Part shown: one piece after another, positions 25,374 to 34,317 of the stretch
Position numbering within the stretch: the stretch's first letter is position 1
Layout: the number at the start of each line of letters is the position of its first letter
Source of the DNA: Parabacteroides distasonis
Lineage (GTDB): Bacteria > Bacteroidota > Bacteroidia > Bacteroidales > Tannerellaceae
Reading direction: 5' to 3'
Assembly: GCF_004793765.1 (NCBI RefSeq)
Contig: NZ_SRYM01000009.1
Span: 1-64,000 of the forward strand
DNA length: 64,000 nucleotides
Translations under genes and position numbers: made by a program
Notes under the pieces: model-generated
The model's database searches: none
Told to the model about the DNA's origin: nothing
The model's input: only the letters and a program-made list of their open reading frames with translations

Positions 25374-26009
25374 TCATTTCCTTCCGAAATCCGCCGGGAT
25401 CTCTCCCCATACAGAGGTTTCCCATTTGAGGATCCGGGTGGTATAGGTATGGGTGTTCAACCATTTCTCGGCCCGCTCGATGAGGTCGAAGATCGGTTCG
25501 TTGATCGGTTTACGTTCTAATAGGGTTTTGCATTTCTTTTTCTTGACCCAACTGATGGCGTTGCGGCTATCCGAATAGATCGGCAGGTCGCTTCCCTTTT
25601 GCTGTAGCAAGGCGAGGCCATGTACTAAGGCGAGGAATTCCCCGACATTGTTCGTACCCTCCTTCAGTGGGCCGATATGGAAGATCTCTTGTCCGGTAGC
25701 GGTATAAACGCCTCTGTACTCCATATCCCCAGGATTGCCGCTACAGGCGGCGTCTACGGCAAGGCTCTCATTGATGGGGTTCCCGATCGGGGCTTTCGGT
25801 GCGAGACGGGCCACGGCTTTCGGGGAAGAGGCGGTCTTTAGGTAATGGGTATAGCCGGCTTCGAAAGCTTTGGCGGCTTCCTCCCGGTTCTCGAAGGATT
25901 TATATTTGGCTCCCTCTTGCCCGTCTACCTGCGCCTTGCATTCCGCCCAGCTATCATAGATTCCCGGGTTCAACCCTTTCCATACGACATAAAACTTATT
26001 CTTGGCCAT
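25374..26009 (-). CDS. rnhA: Ribonuclease H with N-terminal hybrid-binding domain
   Basis: A 211-residue RNase HI. Residues about 4-50 (KFYVVWKGLNPGIYDSW onwards) form the viroplasmin-like RNA/DNA-hybrid-binding domain known from eukaryotic RNase H1. The catalytic domain follows with the D-E-D-D residues recognisable in AVDAACSGNPG, NNVGEFLALVHG, IYSDSRNAISW and the C-terminal PADFGRK. It removes RNA from RNA:DNA hybrids. It overlaps the upstream deacetylase gene by 14 bp, an odd partner, so co-transcription may have no functional meaning. Confidence 0.9.
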   Translation of the reverse strand: MAKNKFYVVWKGLNPGIYDSWAECKAQVDGQEGAKYKSFENREEAAKAFEAGYTHYLKTASSPKAVARLAPKAPIGNPINESLAVDAACSGNPGDMEYRGVYTATGQEIFHIGPLKEGTNNVGEFLALVHGLALLQQKGSDLPIYSDSRNAISWVKKKKCKTLLERKPINEPIFDLIERAEKWLNTHTYTTRILKWETSVWGEIPADFGRK

Positions 26010-26793
26010 GGCTCTTACTCAAGATTTTTTGTGAGAACTGCGTATAGGTACCGAACGACGCTCTTTTATCCTTGAAAAAACGGATCAAGGCATCCAGCCT
26101 TCTTTCCATACCACAACCGGAATGGTTAGTCATGATAAACGGTAACTTTAACTCTTTCCGGTCACTTAAGGAGGTAAACTCCCACGGATGGAAATAGGTC
26201 AGGAAATAACCGTCCTCTTTCCACGTCCAAAGTGCCAGCTTACGGTACAAGGAGGCTGGAAGGTTATGGTAAGCGAGCCAAAACAAGGGGAAACGCACGA
26301 TTGGAGTCACCGAGGCGGGAAGTTGTAATACGCCCGCTTTCATGAAATAGGTACGGGGTTGCCCTAGATGATTGTAACGACCGGGAATACAGGTCGGGTT
26401 CAAGGACGAGTTGTATAAATAACCTGCCTTATATATATCCTTTTCTTCAACGGGCATCATGCGAGCCATACGGAAACCGTTCACCGGTTGCCCGGTCAGT
26501 TCCTCCAATACCTCTTTGGACTTGCGTAGATCGGCTGTCTCGAACGACGAATGATAAAAACCATGCGAAGCGATCTCGTGTCCACCCTTTTGGATGTCCA
26601 AGATCAAATCTTTAGCGTGAAGGGCAAAGTTTGCCGTGCAAAAGAAAGTCGCTTTTACCTGGTGACGGGCCAGACATGCCAATATCTTCCGGGTTCCTTC
26701 CACGGAAGTACGCATTTGTTCCTCGAACGGCAATTCCACGCCGTGTTTCAATGGAGCGTCAAACTCCTCGATATCAAAACTAAGTAATATCAT
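25996..26793 (-). CDS. Polysaccharide deacetylase
   Basis: A 265-residue NodB-homology-domain protein that removes acyl groups from sugars. The first motif LSFDIEEFDAP supplies the catalytic/metal Asp and the second HEIASHGFYHSSFE supplies the His-x3-His metal ligands. There is no signal peptide, so it probably acts in the cytoplasm or on lipid-linked glycan. It lies downstream of a GT87-like gene and a dead GT2 gene, pointing to cell-surface glycan modification. Confidence 0.87.
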   Translation of the reverse strand: MILLSFDIEEFDAPLKHGVELPFEEQMRTSVEGTRKILACLARHQVKATFFCTANFALHAKDLILDIQKGGHEIASHGFYHSSFETADLRKSKEVLEELTGQPVNGFRMARMMPVEEKDIYKAGYLYNSSLNPTCIPGRYNHLGQPRTYFMKAGVLQLPASVTPIVRFPLFWLAYHNLPASLYRKLALWTWKEDGYFLTYFHPWEFTSLSDRKELKLPFIMTNHSGCGMERRLDALIRFFKDKRASFGTYTQFSQKILSKSHGQE

Positions 26794-26802
26794 GAATGTT
26801 AA

Positions 26803-27017
26803 TTAATCTCTATGAAATAAGATGGATAAGAAGTTCAACGCTTCCTGCTGCGGAACCTTGAATCCCGTATCCAACCAACGCAGGTGGTAAAAAGGTGGAA
26901 ACGTACTGGGTTGAATAATCGCTCCACTTCACGGAAATGAGTGGCTACTTGTTCCTCCCGGCCTGAAGGCGGGTCGTAACAAGGTAATACCAAATCTATG
27001 TCTGCTCGTGCGTTCAT
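26803..27017 (-). pseudogene. GT2 glycosyltransferase destroyed by internal deletion
   Basis: The first 45 or so codons read like an intact GT2 start (IDLVLPCYDPP, then VERLFNPVRFHLFTT). Beyond about 26885 the frame fails. A different frame then gives a convincing C-terminus (LRWLDTGFKVPQQ... ending ILFHRD) with a stop at 26803-26805. Head and tail are present but the middle, perhaps 150 codons, is missing and the ends are out of frame. It lies 6 bp after the GT87-like gene, so it was once part of that operon. The size of the deletion is inferred from normal family length. Confidence 0.75.
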
Positions 27018-27022
27018 TCCAG

Positions 27023-28198
27023 TTATACCTTTACCGGGTTATAATTTTTCGTACACATTTCAAATGCCAGCTTTAACCAGATCAGCATACAAGGCAATGC
27101 TTTTAACGCATACGGGTATACATAGTGCGCTCGTATGTATTTCGGGAAAAGATCGGACGGAGACATGCTGGTCAATAGAAAGGCGAAGACCATCAAGGCA
27201 ATATCCAATGTCGAACGTTTCCACGGTACAGCCGTATACCAAATAGCGACTCCGATAAACGCTATGATATAGGTACTGGACTCGCTACCCGTGCTGAACA
27301 GTACGACAAACATCAACACCGAGGCCAATAACGTTTTCCGGAAAGCCTCATATTTATATTGACCGATGCGTAGATATGGCAAGCCGAATACTATTAATCC
27401 TCCGGTTATCAGATAAATGTCCGGGTAACTAGCCAATCCCGATATCTTACGGACCATCCCCAAGAAGGAAATGTTTTGCATCAAGGCGAATAAATTATCG
27501 GAGTTCTTCTCACTTAGATCCACGAACCAAGCGGTATATTGCGAGAGAATGTAATCCGGTCCCGACAGGATCATGGGGGCCACGATCATGGCCAGCGCCC
27601 ATCCGACACATGATAAGCTGAATTTTATCTTATGGCGGGAGAAAAAGGTCAATCCCGTGATACCATACAATTTAGTGAAGGTTCCAAGCATGATCATGAA
27701 CGCTGTCCATATATCCTTTTCCTTCTCGATCAACGTATCGGAGAGAACGATGATCGCCGTGATGCTGATATTGAATTGCGACATGAAAAGCGAGGTAAGC
27801 AACTCGTGGGCGCAGAACCAATAGATAAAAATGTGCTCTCGCTTGATTCCCGGTAATATCTTGATCGCCCAGAATAAGAAAAGACTTTGCGTCACCGACC
27901 AAGTAAGCAGACCCAACCAGACCGGGGTAATGGCGAACGGAGCGATTACCAAACTAAATACCGGTCCGTAATGAAAAATGTCATTGTATTCTTCCGGGTA
28001 AGCGGCGTAGAGCGGCAACTCATTCAATGTATGCCAAAAGGATTGCCTGAAGATGGAAAAGTTGTTATATTTCCCGGGGAAATACTTAGTGATCCATGCG
28101 ATAATCCCCAGCAAAGTCCATAGCCCCGCCAAGGTGCTATATCTGCTGAGAAAGGGCTTATGGATGATCGTATTGAGCTTATCTGTAAATCGTGTCAT
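27023..28198 (-). CDS. GT87-like polytopic membrane glycosyltransferase (DUF2029)
   Basis: A 391-residue membrane protein with about 9-10 hydrophobic helices. It resembles the GT87/DUF2029 group of polyprenyl-phosphate-sugar-dependent mannosyltransferases, with the early periplasmic segment FRQSFWHTL...YGPVFSLVIAPFA holding the family's acidic and aromatic residues. It probably transfers a sugar on the outer side of the inner membrane. A longer frame starts at 28225, but the promoter -7 at 28223-28230 overlaps that start, so 28198 (MTRFTDK) is preferred. Confidence 0.8.
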   Translation of the reverse strand: MTRFTDKLNTIIHKPFLSRYSTLAGLWTLLGIIAWITKYFPGKYNNFSIFRQSFWHTLNELPLYAAYPEEYNDIFHYGPVFSLVIAPFAITPVWLGLLTWSVTQSLFLFWAIKILPGIKREHIFIYWFCAHELLTSLFMSQFNISITAIIVLSDTLIEKEKDIWTAFMIMLGTFTKLYGITGLTFFSRHKIKFSLSCVGWALAMIVAPMILSGPDYILSQYTAWFVDLSEKNSDNLFALMQNISFLGMVRKISGLASYPDIYLITGGLIVFGLPYLRIGQYKYEAFRKTLLASVLMFVVLFSTGSESSTYIIAFIGVAIWYTAVPWKRSTLDIALMVFAFLLTSMSPSDLFPKYIRAHYVYPYALKALPCMLIWLKLAFEMCTKNYNPVKV

Positions 28199-28222
28199 TG
28201 AGTCTATGATCTGTCTGCGGGG

Positions 28223-28230
28223 CAAAATTA
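28223..28230 (-). promoter_or_regulatory. -7 promoter element for the GT87-like gene
   Basis: TAATTTTG on the minus strand fits TAnnTTTG. It decides the downstream start at 28198. Confidence 0.5.
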
Positions 28231-28443
28231 CGAAAAAATGCGGATTTTACATCGGACTTGCATTGGACTTACTACGGAGGTAGAACGGCCCTTTTCGTGT
28301 TAAATACGGGTAAGGATCTTTAGGAATAATTAAGCCGTTCGTGATGAACCGTTTTTCATGGGCGGGGAGCGGTGAACATTTTCGTCTCCTTGCTTGTTGC
28401 TGCCTTTTTTCCGCCGATTGTCGCGATTACGCCGTAAAAATAC

Positions 28444-28451
28444 TATTTTCG
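28444..28451 (+). promoter_or_regulatory. -7 promoter element for the metzincin-like lipoprotein
   Basis: TATTTTCG fits TAnnTTCG and lies 27 bp before the ATG at 28479. It rules against the upstream in-frame start at 28341. Confidence 0.45.
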
Positions 28452-28478
28452 CGACCGAAACTGATAAGAGATTATGCT

Positions 28479-30539
28479 ATGGGTGAAATGCTGAGATATG
28501 CGATTTTTCGTGTCATTCTGTTCATGATGGGAGGCCTTCTTGTTCTCGGATGTTCGGATGAAGATGACGTGAATGATGGTGGAGGAACGGGCAAATATGG
28601 TTTGATACGGATGGCGGAGGAGGATTATGATCCGTCGAATACTGCCTATATCCTTCAAGATGAGGAACCGGACGAGGTTCTTTTCGATTCGTCACAGCGG
28701 AAATTCAAGGTGAATGAGCCTTTGCAGGTATCAGTTACCGGGCAGAAGGAGTTGATGCTCCGTTTCTATTCTCCCAGGGCTATACGTAATGTGATTGTCT
28801 GGGCTACGATTGAAGGCTATGAGGATGAGGTACGGTTTGCGGAGTTCACTACGGTTTTACCTTTTCAGGAGTTTAAAATGAAGTTGCCTTTTTGGGAGCG
28901 GGCGAAGGTTTATTATACACGTTCTGGCCAGGAGGTCACCATAGAGGCTCATCCGGATATCGTGGCCGAGAATATAAGTTTGCGGGTTGAATGTGGAGAT
29001 CCGGTTTATCAAGGAATGATTAACGTGAAACCAAAGTGGAATATCTGGTTTGGCAAATATTCCGGTTCAAACTGGGGTAACTTCAGGCCACACCTAGCTC
29101 GTGAGGCGGTTGCTCTTTCCTTGAATATGGCGGCGATGTTTTCTTCCTCGCTTTTTGACGAGGAGCTGGAGAAGTGGCGTGGTAAGCTGATAAATAACGA
29201 GCAAATCGTGGATATAGACGTATTGAAGAAAAAAATCATGAATCATAGCGGATTATGTTATGGGCGTGTGGTGAATGTGGTCGGCCTGGGTGGGGGAAAT
29301 ACCTTTGGGCTAGGCGAATATGTCTATCTTACCCATTACGCAGATGATGCCAATGGTTCCGACACGCCGTATCACGAGTTGGCGCACTGCCTGGGATATG
29401 GGCATAGTGGGAATATGACGTATTATCCGGCGGAAGGAGGCTTCCCTACGATTTGTATGAAGGTTTACTCACAGCTTTCCGTGAGTAAGAAATTACCGGT
29501 TTATTCCCGCCGTTTCTTGCATACTCGGAGGAATAAGAATCTGGTAGAGAATAAAAGTTTGTATACCTCCTCGAGATACATTATCGATGATCCGGAGCTG
29601 GATGCCATAGACGGCGGGCTTGGGCTTGCCCCGATGGAGACAGATAGGGTCGGCGATGAGGGTTCTCCTCTCTCGTTTACGCTTTCCTCCTTGGATATTC
29701 CCGGCACTACGATGGAAACTTTTTGTCCGAAAGCGGTCCATCTTTATGGAAATACGCTATATGTAGCGAATAATGCTCCTGGACATTATAGCTTGGAGGT
29801 TTTTGATGTATCTTCCGGCAACGTACGTCATGTGAGAAGTATAGTTGGGTGGATGAATGGAGATAAGGAAGAGACCTTCGCGGGGGAACCAAACGGTGTG
29901 ACTCGTTCGTATGGGAAAATATATGTCACGAATACGGGAAGTCGTACGGATGTGTTTGATGCGGAAACATATGAGTTCATTACTTGTATCGGTACAGGTA
30001 CTTGGGGTGAGGGTGCCTATCAGACCGTTCATGCGTTTGATGTCACGGCTAGCCAAGGGGCTGTTTTTATCCGGGATAAACGAAAGCTGGTAGTAGTCCT
30101 AGAGCAAGATGTACAGCCCGGCTCTGCCGCCCGAGTACCTATATATAGCCGTAGCGTAAATTTGCAAGAGGCCATGGGAACTTATGCGGTAGCGGCGCGG
30201 AATGATGGCTTTTTGTATGTGACGGCCCAGAATAAAAACGTGATCTATTTATTCGATCCTGCGGACATTCGGGTAGGGAACGCGGGTTTCGCACCGTATC
30301 TGGTGGCATTGGGATTTGAGAAGTCACCTCAGTCGATAGCGTTTGTAGGAGACCGTTTGTTCGTTACACTCCGTGTCGATGATAAACGGTCGGAGCTGTG
30401 GGAGATCAGCCCTAAGAATGGGAAATTGTTGCAGGATTTTACGGATTCGATGGTCTATCCTGAGAAAATAGCCGGTGCTCGTCATACTTTATTGGTAGTG
30501 GATCGTGCGACTCAGACGGTAAAAGCCATTGGCCTATGA
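28479..30539 (+). CDS. Metzincin-like protease / beta-propeller lipoprotein
   Basis: A 686-residue predicted surface lipoprotein: hydrophobic start, lipobox LVLGC with Cys25, then an acidic Gly/Asp linker. The middle domain carries HELAHCLGYGH (residues 299-309), a perfect HExxHxxGxxH zinc site of metzincin proteases, followed by SGNMTYYP. From about residue 430 the chain has repeated strands such as VHLYGNTLYVANN, SYGKIYVTNT and DGFLYVTAQNKNVIYLFD, as in an NHL-like beta-propeller. Secreted or surface peptidase activity is inferred, and the substrate is unknown. I do not recognise this domain pairing as a named family. Confidence 0.75.
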   Translation: MGEMLRYAIFRVILFMMGGLLVLGCSDEDDVNDGGGTGKYGLIRMAEEDYDPSNTAYILQDEEPDEVLFDSSQRKFKVNEPLQVSVTGQKELMLRFYSPRAIRNVIVWATIEGYEDEVRFAEFTTVLPFQEFKMKLPFWERAKVYYTRSGQEVTIEAHPDIVAENISLRVECGDPVYQGMINVKPKWNIWFGKYSGSNWGNFRPHLAREAVALSLNMAAMFSSSLFDEELEKWRGKLINNEQIVDIDVLKKKIMNHSGLCYGRVVNVVGLGGGNTFGLGEYVYLTHYADDANGSDTPYHELAHCLGYGHSGNMTYYPAEGGFPTICMKVYSQLSVSKKLPVYSRRFLHTRRNKNLVENKSLYTSSRYIIDDPELDAIDGGLGLAPMETDRVGDEGSPLSFTLSSLDIPGTTMETFCPKAVHLYGNTLYVANNAPGHYSLEVFDVSSGNVRHVRSIVGWMNGDKEETFAGEPNGVTRSYGKIYVTNTGSRTDVFDAETYEFITCIGTGTWGEGAYQTVHAFDVTASQGAVFIRDKRKLVVVLEQDVQPGSAARVPIYSRSVNLQEAMGTYAVAARNDGFLYVTAQNKNVIYLFDPADIRVGNAGFAPYLVALGFEKSPQSIAFVGDRLFVTLRVDDKRSELWEISPKNGKLLQDFTDSMVYPEKIAGARHTLLVVDRATQTVKAIGL

Positions 30540-30589
30540 TTTTTTATTGATTCTTAGAAATAAAGAAGATAGAGTTTCTAGAAAAAGTT

Positions 30590-30597
30590 TACATTTG
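30590..30597 (+). promoter_or_regulatory. -7 promoter element for aroK
   Basis: TACATTTG fits TAnnTTTG, 22 bp before the ATG at 30619. Confidence 0.5.
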
Positions 30598-30618
30598 CGA
30601 AAACTATTATAATAACGT

Positions 30619-31140
30619 ATGAAACGTATCTTTTTGGTCGGATATATGGGGGCGGGTAAGACTACGGTGGGAAAGGATCTCGCCAAGCTCGCCGGTCTTT
30701 CGTTCATAGACCTTGATTACTATATCGAAGGGCGTTATCATAAGGCCGTTTCCCGGATATTCGCCGAGAGAGGGGAGGAGGCTTTCCGGGAGATAGAACG
30801 GAATATGCTTCACGAGGTCGCTGAGTTTGAGGACGTGTTGATTTCCACGGGAGGAGGCGCTCCTTGCTTTTTCGATAACATGGAGTTTATGAACGCTTAT
30901 GGTACGACGGTTTACTTGAAGGTGTCAGTTGAGGAGCTGGCGAAGCGTCTGGAGTTGTGTAAACATACCCGTCCGGTGTTAAAAGGACGTTCCGGGGAGG
31001 AGCTGAGGGCGTTCATTGCCGAGAGTCTGGAGAAAAGGAATCCGTTTTATACGAAGGCGTCCATAACTTTTGATGCCGAGAAGATGTTAACAGAATCTGA
31101 TGTACATGACATATCGAATGCATTAATGAAAATCCTATAG
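30619..31140 (+). CDS. aroK: Shikimate kinase
   Basis: A 173-residue P-loop kinase phosphorylating shikimate in aromatic amino-acid synthesis. It shows Walker A GYMGAGKTT, the shikimate-binding DLDYYIEGR, the FREIERNML segment with its Arg, and STGGGAPC. Its stop lies 3 bp before the start of the alanine dehydrogenase gene, suggesting one transcript. Confidence 0.95.
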   Translation: MKRIFLVGYMGAGKTTVGKDLAKLAGLSFIDLDYYIEGRYHKAVSRIFAERGEEAFREIERNMLHEVAEFEDVLISTGGGAPCFFDNMEFMNAYGTTVYLKVSVEELAKRLELCKHTRPVLKGRSGEELRAFIAESLEKRNPFYTKASITFDAEKMLTESDVHDISNALMKIL

Positions 31141-31143
31141 CAT

Positions 31144-32355
31144 ATGGAAGCGAATGACGGCCAGCAGGTACAAGGGGCCTATATCCCGCAGGAATTATTG
31201 AAAGAGATCAGCAAGGTGAATAACCGTTTGCTTATCGGTATTCCTCGTGAACGATGCGAGGCGGAAAAACGCTTGCCGTTGACTCCGGAGGCGGTGGATA
31301 TGCTAACCGATTGCGGGCACCGGGTGTTGGTGGAAAGTGGTGCCGGATTAGGCATCAACTATTCCGATAACCATTTCTCGGAGGCGGGGGCGGAGATTGT
31401 CGATACGCCTGCGGAAGTTTTTCAAGCGGATCTGATCTTGAAGATATTGCCTCCGTTACCTGTGGAAATCGCCTTTATGAGACCTCGCACGACCGTTTTC
31501 TCATTGGTACAGTTTAGTTTATTCGCTCAGGAGGCTTTCGAGTTGATGATGGCGAAACGGATTACCGCTATCTCTTATGAGTTGATGGCGGACGATGATA
31601 ATCGTTTCCCGGTGCTGAATGTCACTTCCGAGATCGAGGGGGCGGCTTCCATAACGATCGCTTCCGAGCTGTTGAGCAATACCCAAGGAGGTAAAGGGAT
31701 CTTATTGGGCGGTATTCCGGGCGTATCCCCTACGGAAGTGTTGATCATCGGGGCCGGAAACGCTGGGACTGTAGCTGCGCGCGCCGCATTGGCCTTGGGG
31801 GCCTCCGTGAAAGTGTTCGATGATGATATCAATAAGTTGCGTATGATACAACAGGTCTTGGGACAGAGGCTTTTTACTTCCACGTTCCATCCGAATGTAT
31901 TGCGTAATGCGTTTCGTAGCGCCGATGTGGTGATCGGGGCGATGCGTTATATTAATACGAGGCATCGCTATATTATCGCTACGGACTTGGTGCGTACGAT
32001 GAAAAAGGGAGCTTTGGTGATCGATCTGAGGGTAAGCCAAGGCGGTTGCTTTGAGACGACCTGCTGCTTGTCAAGGGAAGATCCGCCGGTATTCGAGCAA
32101 TATGGGGTATTGCATTATTGTAAACCGAATATCAGCAACCGGGTGGCTCGTACGACCTCGATGGCTTATAGTAATATATTCGTACCTCTATTATTGTCGT
32201 TGGGCGACGCCGGTTCCGTGCAAGGAATGATCAAATCAGATAAGGGTTTTAGGGCAGGAGTTTATATGTATTATGGGAAGACTGTGAATAGTTATGTGTC
32301 TAACCACTTTAATCTATCATCTAATAATCTTGATCTATACCTCTCCGCTTTTTGA
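31144..32355 (+). CDS. ald: Alanine dehydrogenase
   Basis: A 403-residue enzyme of the alanine dehydrogenase / PntA N-terminal family, catalysing reversible NAD-dependent deamination of L-alanine to pyruvate and ammonia. It shows the N-terminal IGIPRERCEAEKRLPLTPE, the nucleotide-binding loop VLIIGAGNAGTVAARAA and the NISNRVARTTSMAYSN C-terminal segment. A 30-residue N-terminal extension precedes the usual start of the fold. Confidence 0.88.
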   Translation: MEANDGQQVQGAYIPQELLKEISKVNNRLLIGIPRERCEAEKRLPLTPEAVDMLTDCGHRVLVESGAGLGINYSDNHFSEAGAEIVDTPAEVFQADLILKILPPLPVEIAFMRPRTTVFSLVQFSLFAQEAFELMMAKRITAISYELMADDDNRFPVLNVTSEIEGAASITIASELLSNTQGGKGILLGGIPGVSPTEVLIIGAGNAGTVAARAALALGASVKVFDDDINKLRMIQQVLGQRLFTSTFHPNVLRNAFRSADVVIGAMRYINTRHRYIIATDLVRTMKKGALVIDLRVSQGGCFETTCCLSREDPPVFEQYGVLHYCKPNISNRVARTTSMAYSNIFVPLLLSLGDAGSVQGMIKSDKGFRAGVYMYYGKTVNSYVSNHFNLSSNNLDLYLSAF

Positions 32356-32446
32356 TGTGGAAAAGTTTTGAACTCGCGAAGTTTATGCTTTACTTTGCGG
32401 ACGATCTAAATAGGATGTAGATAAATACGTTAATTTATATAATACT

Positions 32447-34294
32447 ATGGTAGAACATTCAAAAGTAACCTCGCTAGATGAGGTTGTTATTCGTTTTTCG
32501 GGCGACTCTGGTGATGGTATGCAGTTGGCGGGAAACATTTTCTCTACAATTTCTGCGACAGTGGGAAATGGAATCAGTACTTTCCCCGATTATCCGGCGG
32601 ATATCCGGGCTCCGCAAGGTTCTCTTACCGGAGTGTCTGGATTCCAAGTTCATATTGGTACCGGAAAGGTGTTTACTCCGGGTGATAAATGCGATGTGTT
32701 GGTTGCTATGAACGCTGCCGCCCTGAAGACTCAGTACAAATTTGCGAAGTCTACGGCTTGCATCATTATCGATACGGATTGCTTCCAGAAGACGGATTTA
32801 GATAAGGCTGCGTTTAAGACAGATAATCCGATTGAGGAGATGGGAATCAAGCAAGATGTGATTTCTGCTCCGATCTCCCAAATGGTGAAAGATTGTTTGG
32901 CAGACTCTGGTATGGATAACAAGTCTATGCTGAAATGTCGTAATATGTTTGCGTTGGGATTGGTTTGTTGGTTATTCAACCGGGACTTATCTATCGCCGA
33001 GAATTTCTTGCGTGAGAAATTCGCCAAAAAACCGGCCATAGCGGAAGCTAACATAAAAGTGGTACATGCGGGCTATGATTATGGACATAATACGCATGCC
33101 TCCGTAGATCATACGTATCGGGTGGATACTAAAGTGAAAGTTTCTGGAAAATATATGGATATCAGTGGTAACAAAGCGACTGCTTACGGTTTGATCGCCG
33201 CTGCGGAGAAGGCTGGTTTACGTTTGTTCCTCGGCTCATACCCAATCACTCCGGCTACGGATATATTGCATGAATTATCTAAGCATAAATCATTGGGTGT
33301 GACTACGGTTCAGTGTGAGGACGAAATTTCCGGTTGTGCTACCGCTATCGGTGCTTCTTTTGCGGGAGCTTTAGCGGTTACTTCTACCTCAGGTCCGGGT
33401 GTTTGCTTGAAGTCTGAGGCTATGAACTTAGCCGTTATCACTGAGTTGCCGCTGGTTGTTGTAGATGTACAGCGTGGAGGACCGTCAACGGGTCTGCCTA
33501 CTAAATCGGAACAAACGGATTTATTGCAGGCATTGTTCGGTCGTAATGGTGAGTCTCCGATGCCGGTAGTGGCTGCCGCGTCACCTACGCATTGTTTTGA
33601 TGCGGCCTATGCGGCTTGTAAGATCGCATTGGAACATATGACTCCGGTTGTGTTGATGACGGATGCTTTCGTGGCTAATGGCTCATCTGCTTGGCGATTA
33701 CCGGATTTGGCGGATTATCCTTCCATCAATCCACCTTATGTGACTCCGGAGATGAAGGGACAGTACACGCCTTACCAGCGTAATCCGGAGACAGGAGTCC
33801 GTTATTGGGCTATTCCGGGACAAGAGGGGTATATGCATATTTTGGGCGGTTTGGAGAAGGATAGTAATACAGGTGCGATCTCCACGGATCCAGAAAACCA
33901 TGATTTAATGTGCCGTTTACGTGCGGATAAAGTGGCGAAGATCCCTGTACCCGACGTGGAAGTGCAAGGCTGTGTGGATGATGCGGACTTGCTTATTGTC
34001 GGTTTCGGAGGTACATATGGGCACTTGTATTCTGCTATGGAGGAAATGAACCGAGCCGGTAAGAAAGTGGCTTTGGCTCATTTCACGTATTTGAACCCGC
34101 TGCCAAAGAATACGGCCGGGGTATTGAGAAAATATAAGAAGGTCGTGGTGGCTGAGCAGAATCTAGGTCAGTTTGCCGGCTATCTCCGTATGAAAGTAGA
34201 CGGATTTGTTCCTTATCAATACAATGTAGTGAAAGGTCAACCGTTTGTTGTCAGTGAGTTGGTTGAGGCTTTCACCGATATCCTAAATAAATAA
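32447..34294 (+). CDS. korA: 2-oxoacid:acceptor oxidoreductase subunit alpha (gamma-alpha fusion)
   Basis: A 615-residue subunit in which an N-terminal gamma domain (FSGDSGDGMQLAGNIF, residues about 17-190) is fused to the alpha domain (from GLIAAAEKAGLRLFLGSYPITPATDIL). With the beta subunit it oxidises a 2-oxoacid, probably 2-oxoglutarate, to the acyl-CoA with ferredoxin as acceptor. The TSTSGPGVCLKSEAMN and VDVQRGGPSTGLPTKSEQ segments fit this class. A pyruvate-type specificity cannot be excluded. Confidence 0.9.
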   Translation: MVEHSKVTSLDEVVIRFSGDSGDGMQLAGNIFSTISATVGNGISTFPDYPADIRAPQGSLTGVSGFQVHIGTGKVFTPGDKCDVLVAMNAAALKTQYKFAKSTACIIIDTDCFQKTDLDKAAFKTDNPIEEMGIKQDVISAPISQMVKDCLADSGMDNKSMLKCRNMFALGLVCWLFNRDLSIAENFLREKFAKKPAIAEANIKVVHAGYDYGHNTHASVDHTYRVDTKVKVSGKYMDISGNKATAYGLIAAAEKAGLRLFLGSYPITPATDILHELSKHKSLGVTTVQCEDEISGCATAIGASFAGALAVTSTSGPGVCLKSEAMNLAVITELPLVVVDVQRGGPSTGLPTKSEQTDLLQALFGRNGESPMPVVAAASPTHCFDAAYAACKIALEHMTPVVLMTDAFVANGSSAWRLPDLADYPSINPPYVTPEMKGQYTPYQRNPETGVRYWAIPGQEGYMHILGGLEKDSNTGAISTDPENHDLMCRLRADKVAKIPVPDVEVQGCVDDADLLIVGFGGTYGHLYSAMEEMNRAGKKVALAHFTYLNPLPKNTAGVLRKYKKVVVAEQNLGQFAGYLRMKVDGFVPYQYNVVKGQPFVVSELVEAFTDILNK

Positions 34295-34317
34295 TAACCA
34301 TAAAGAACGTAAAGGTA

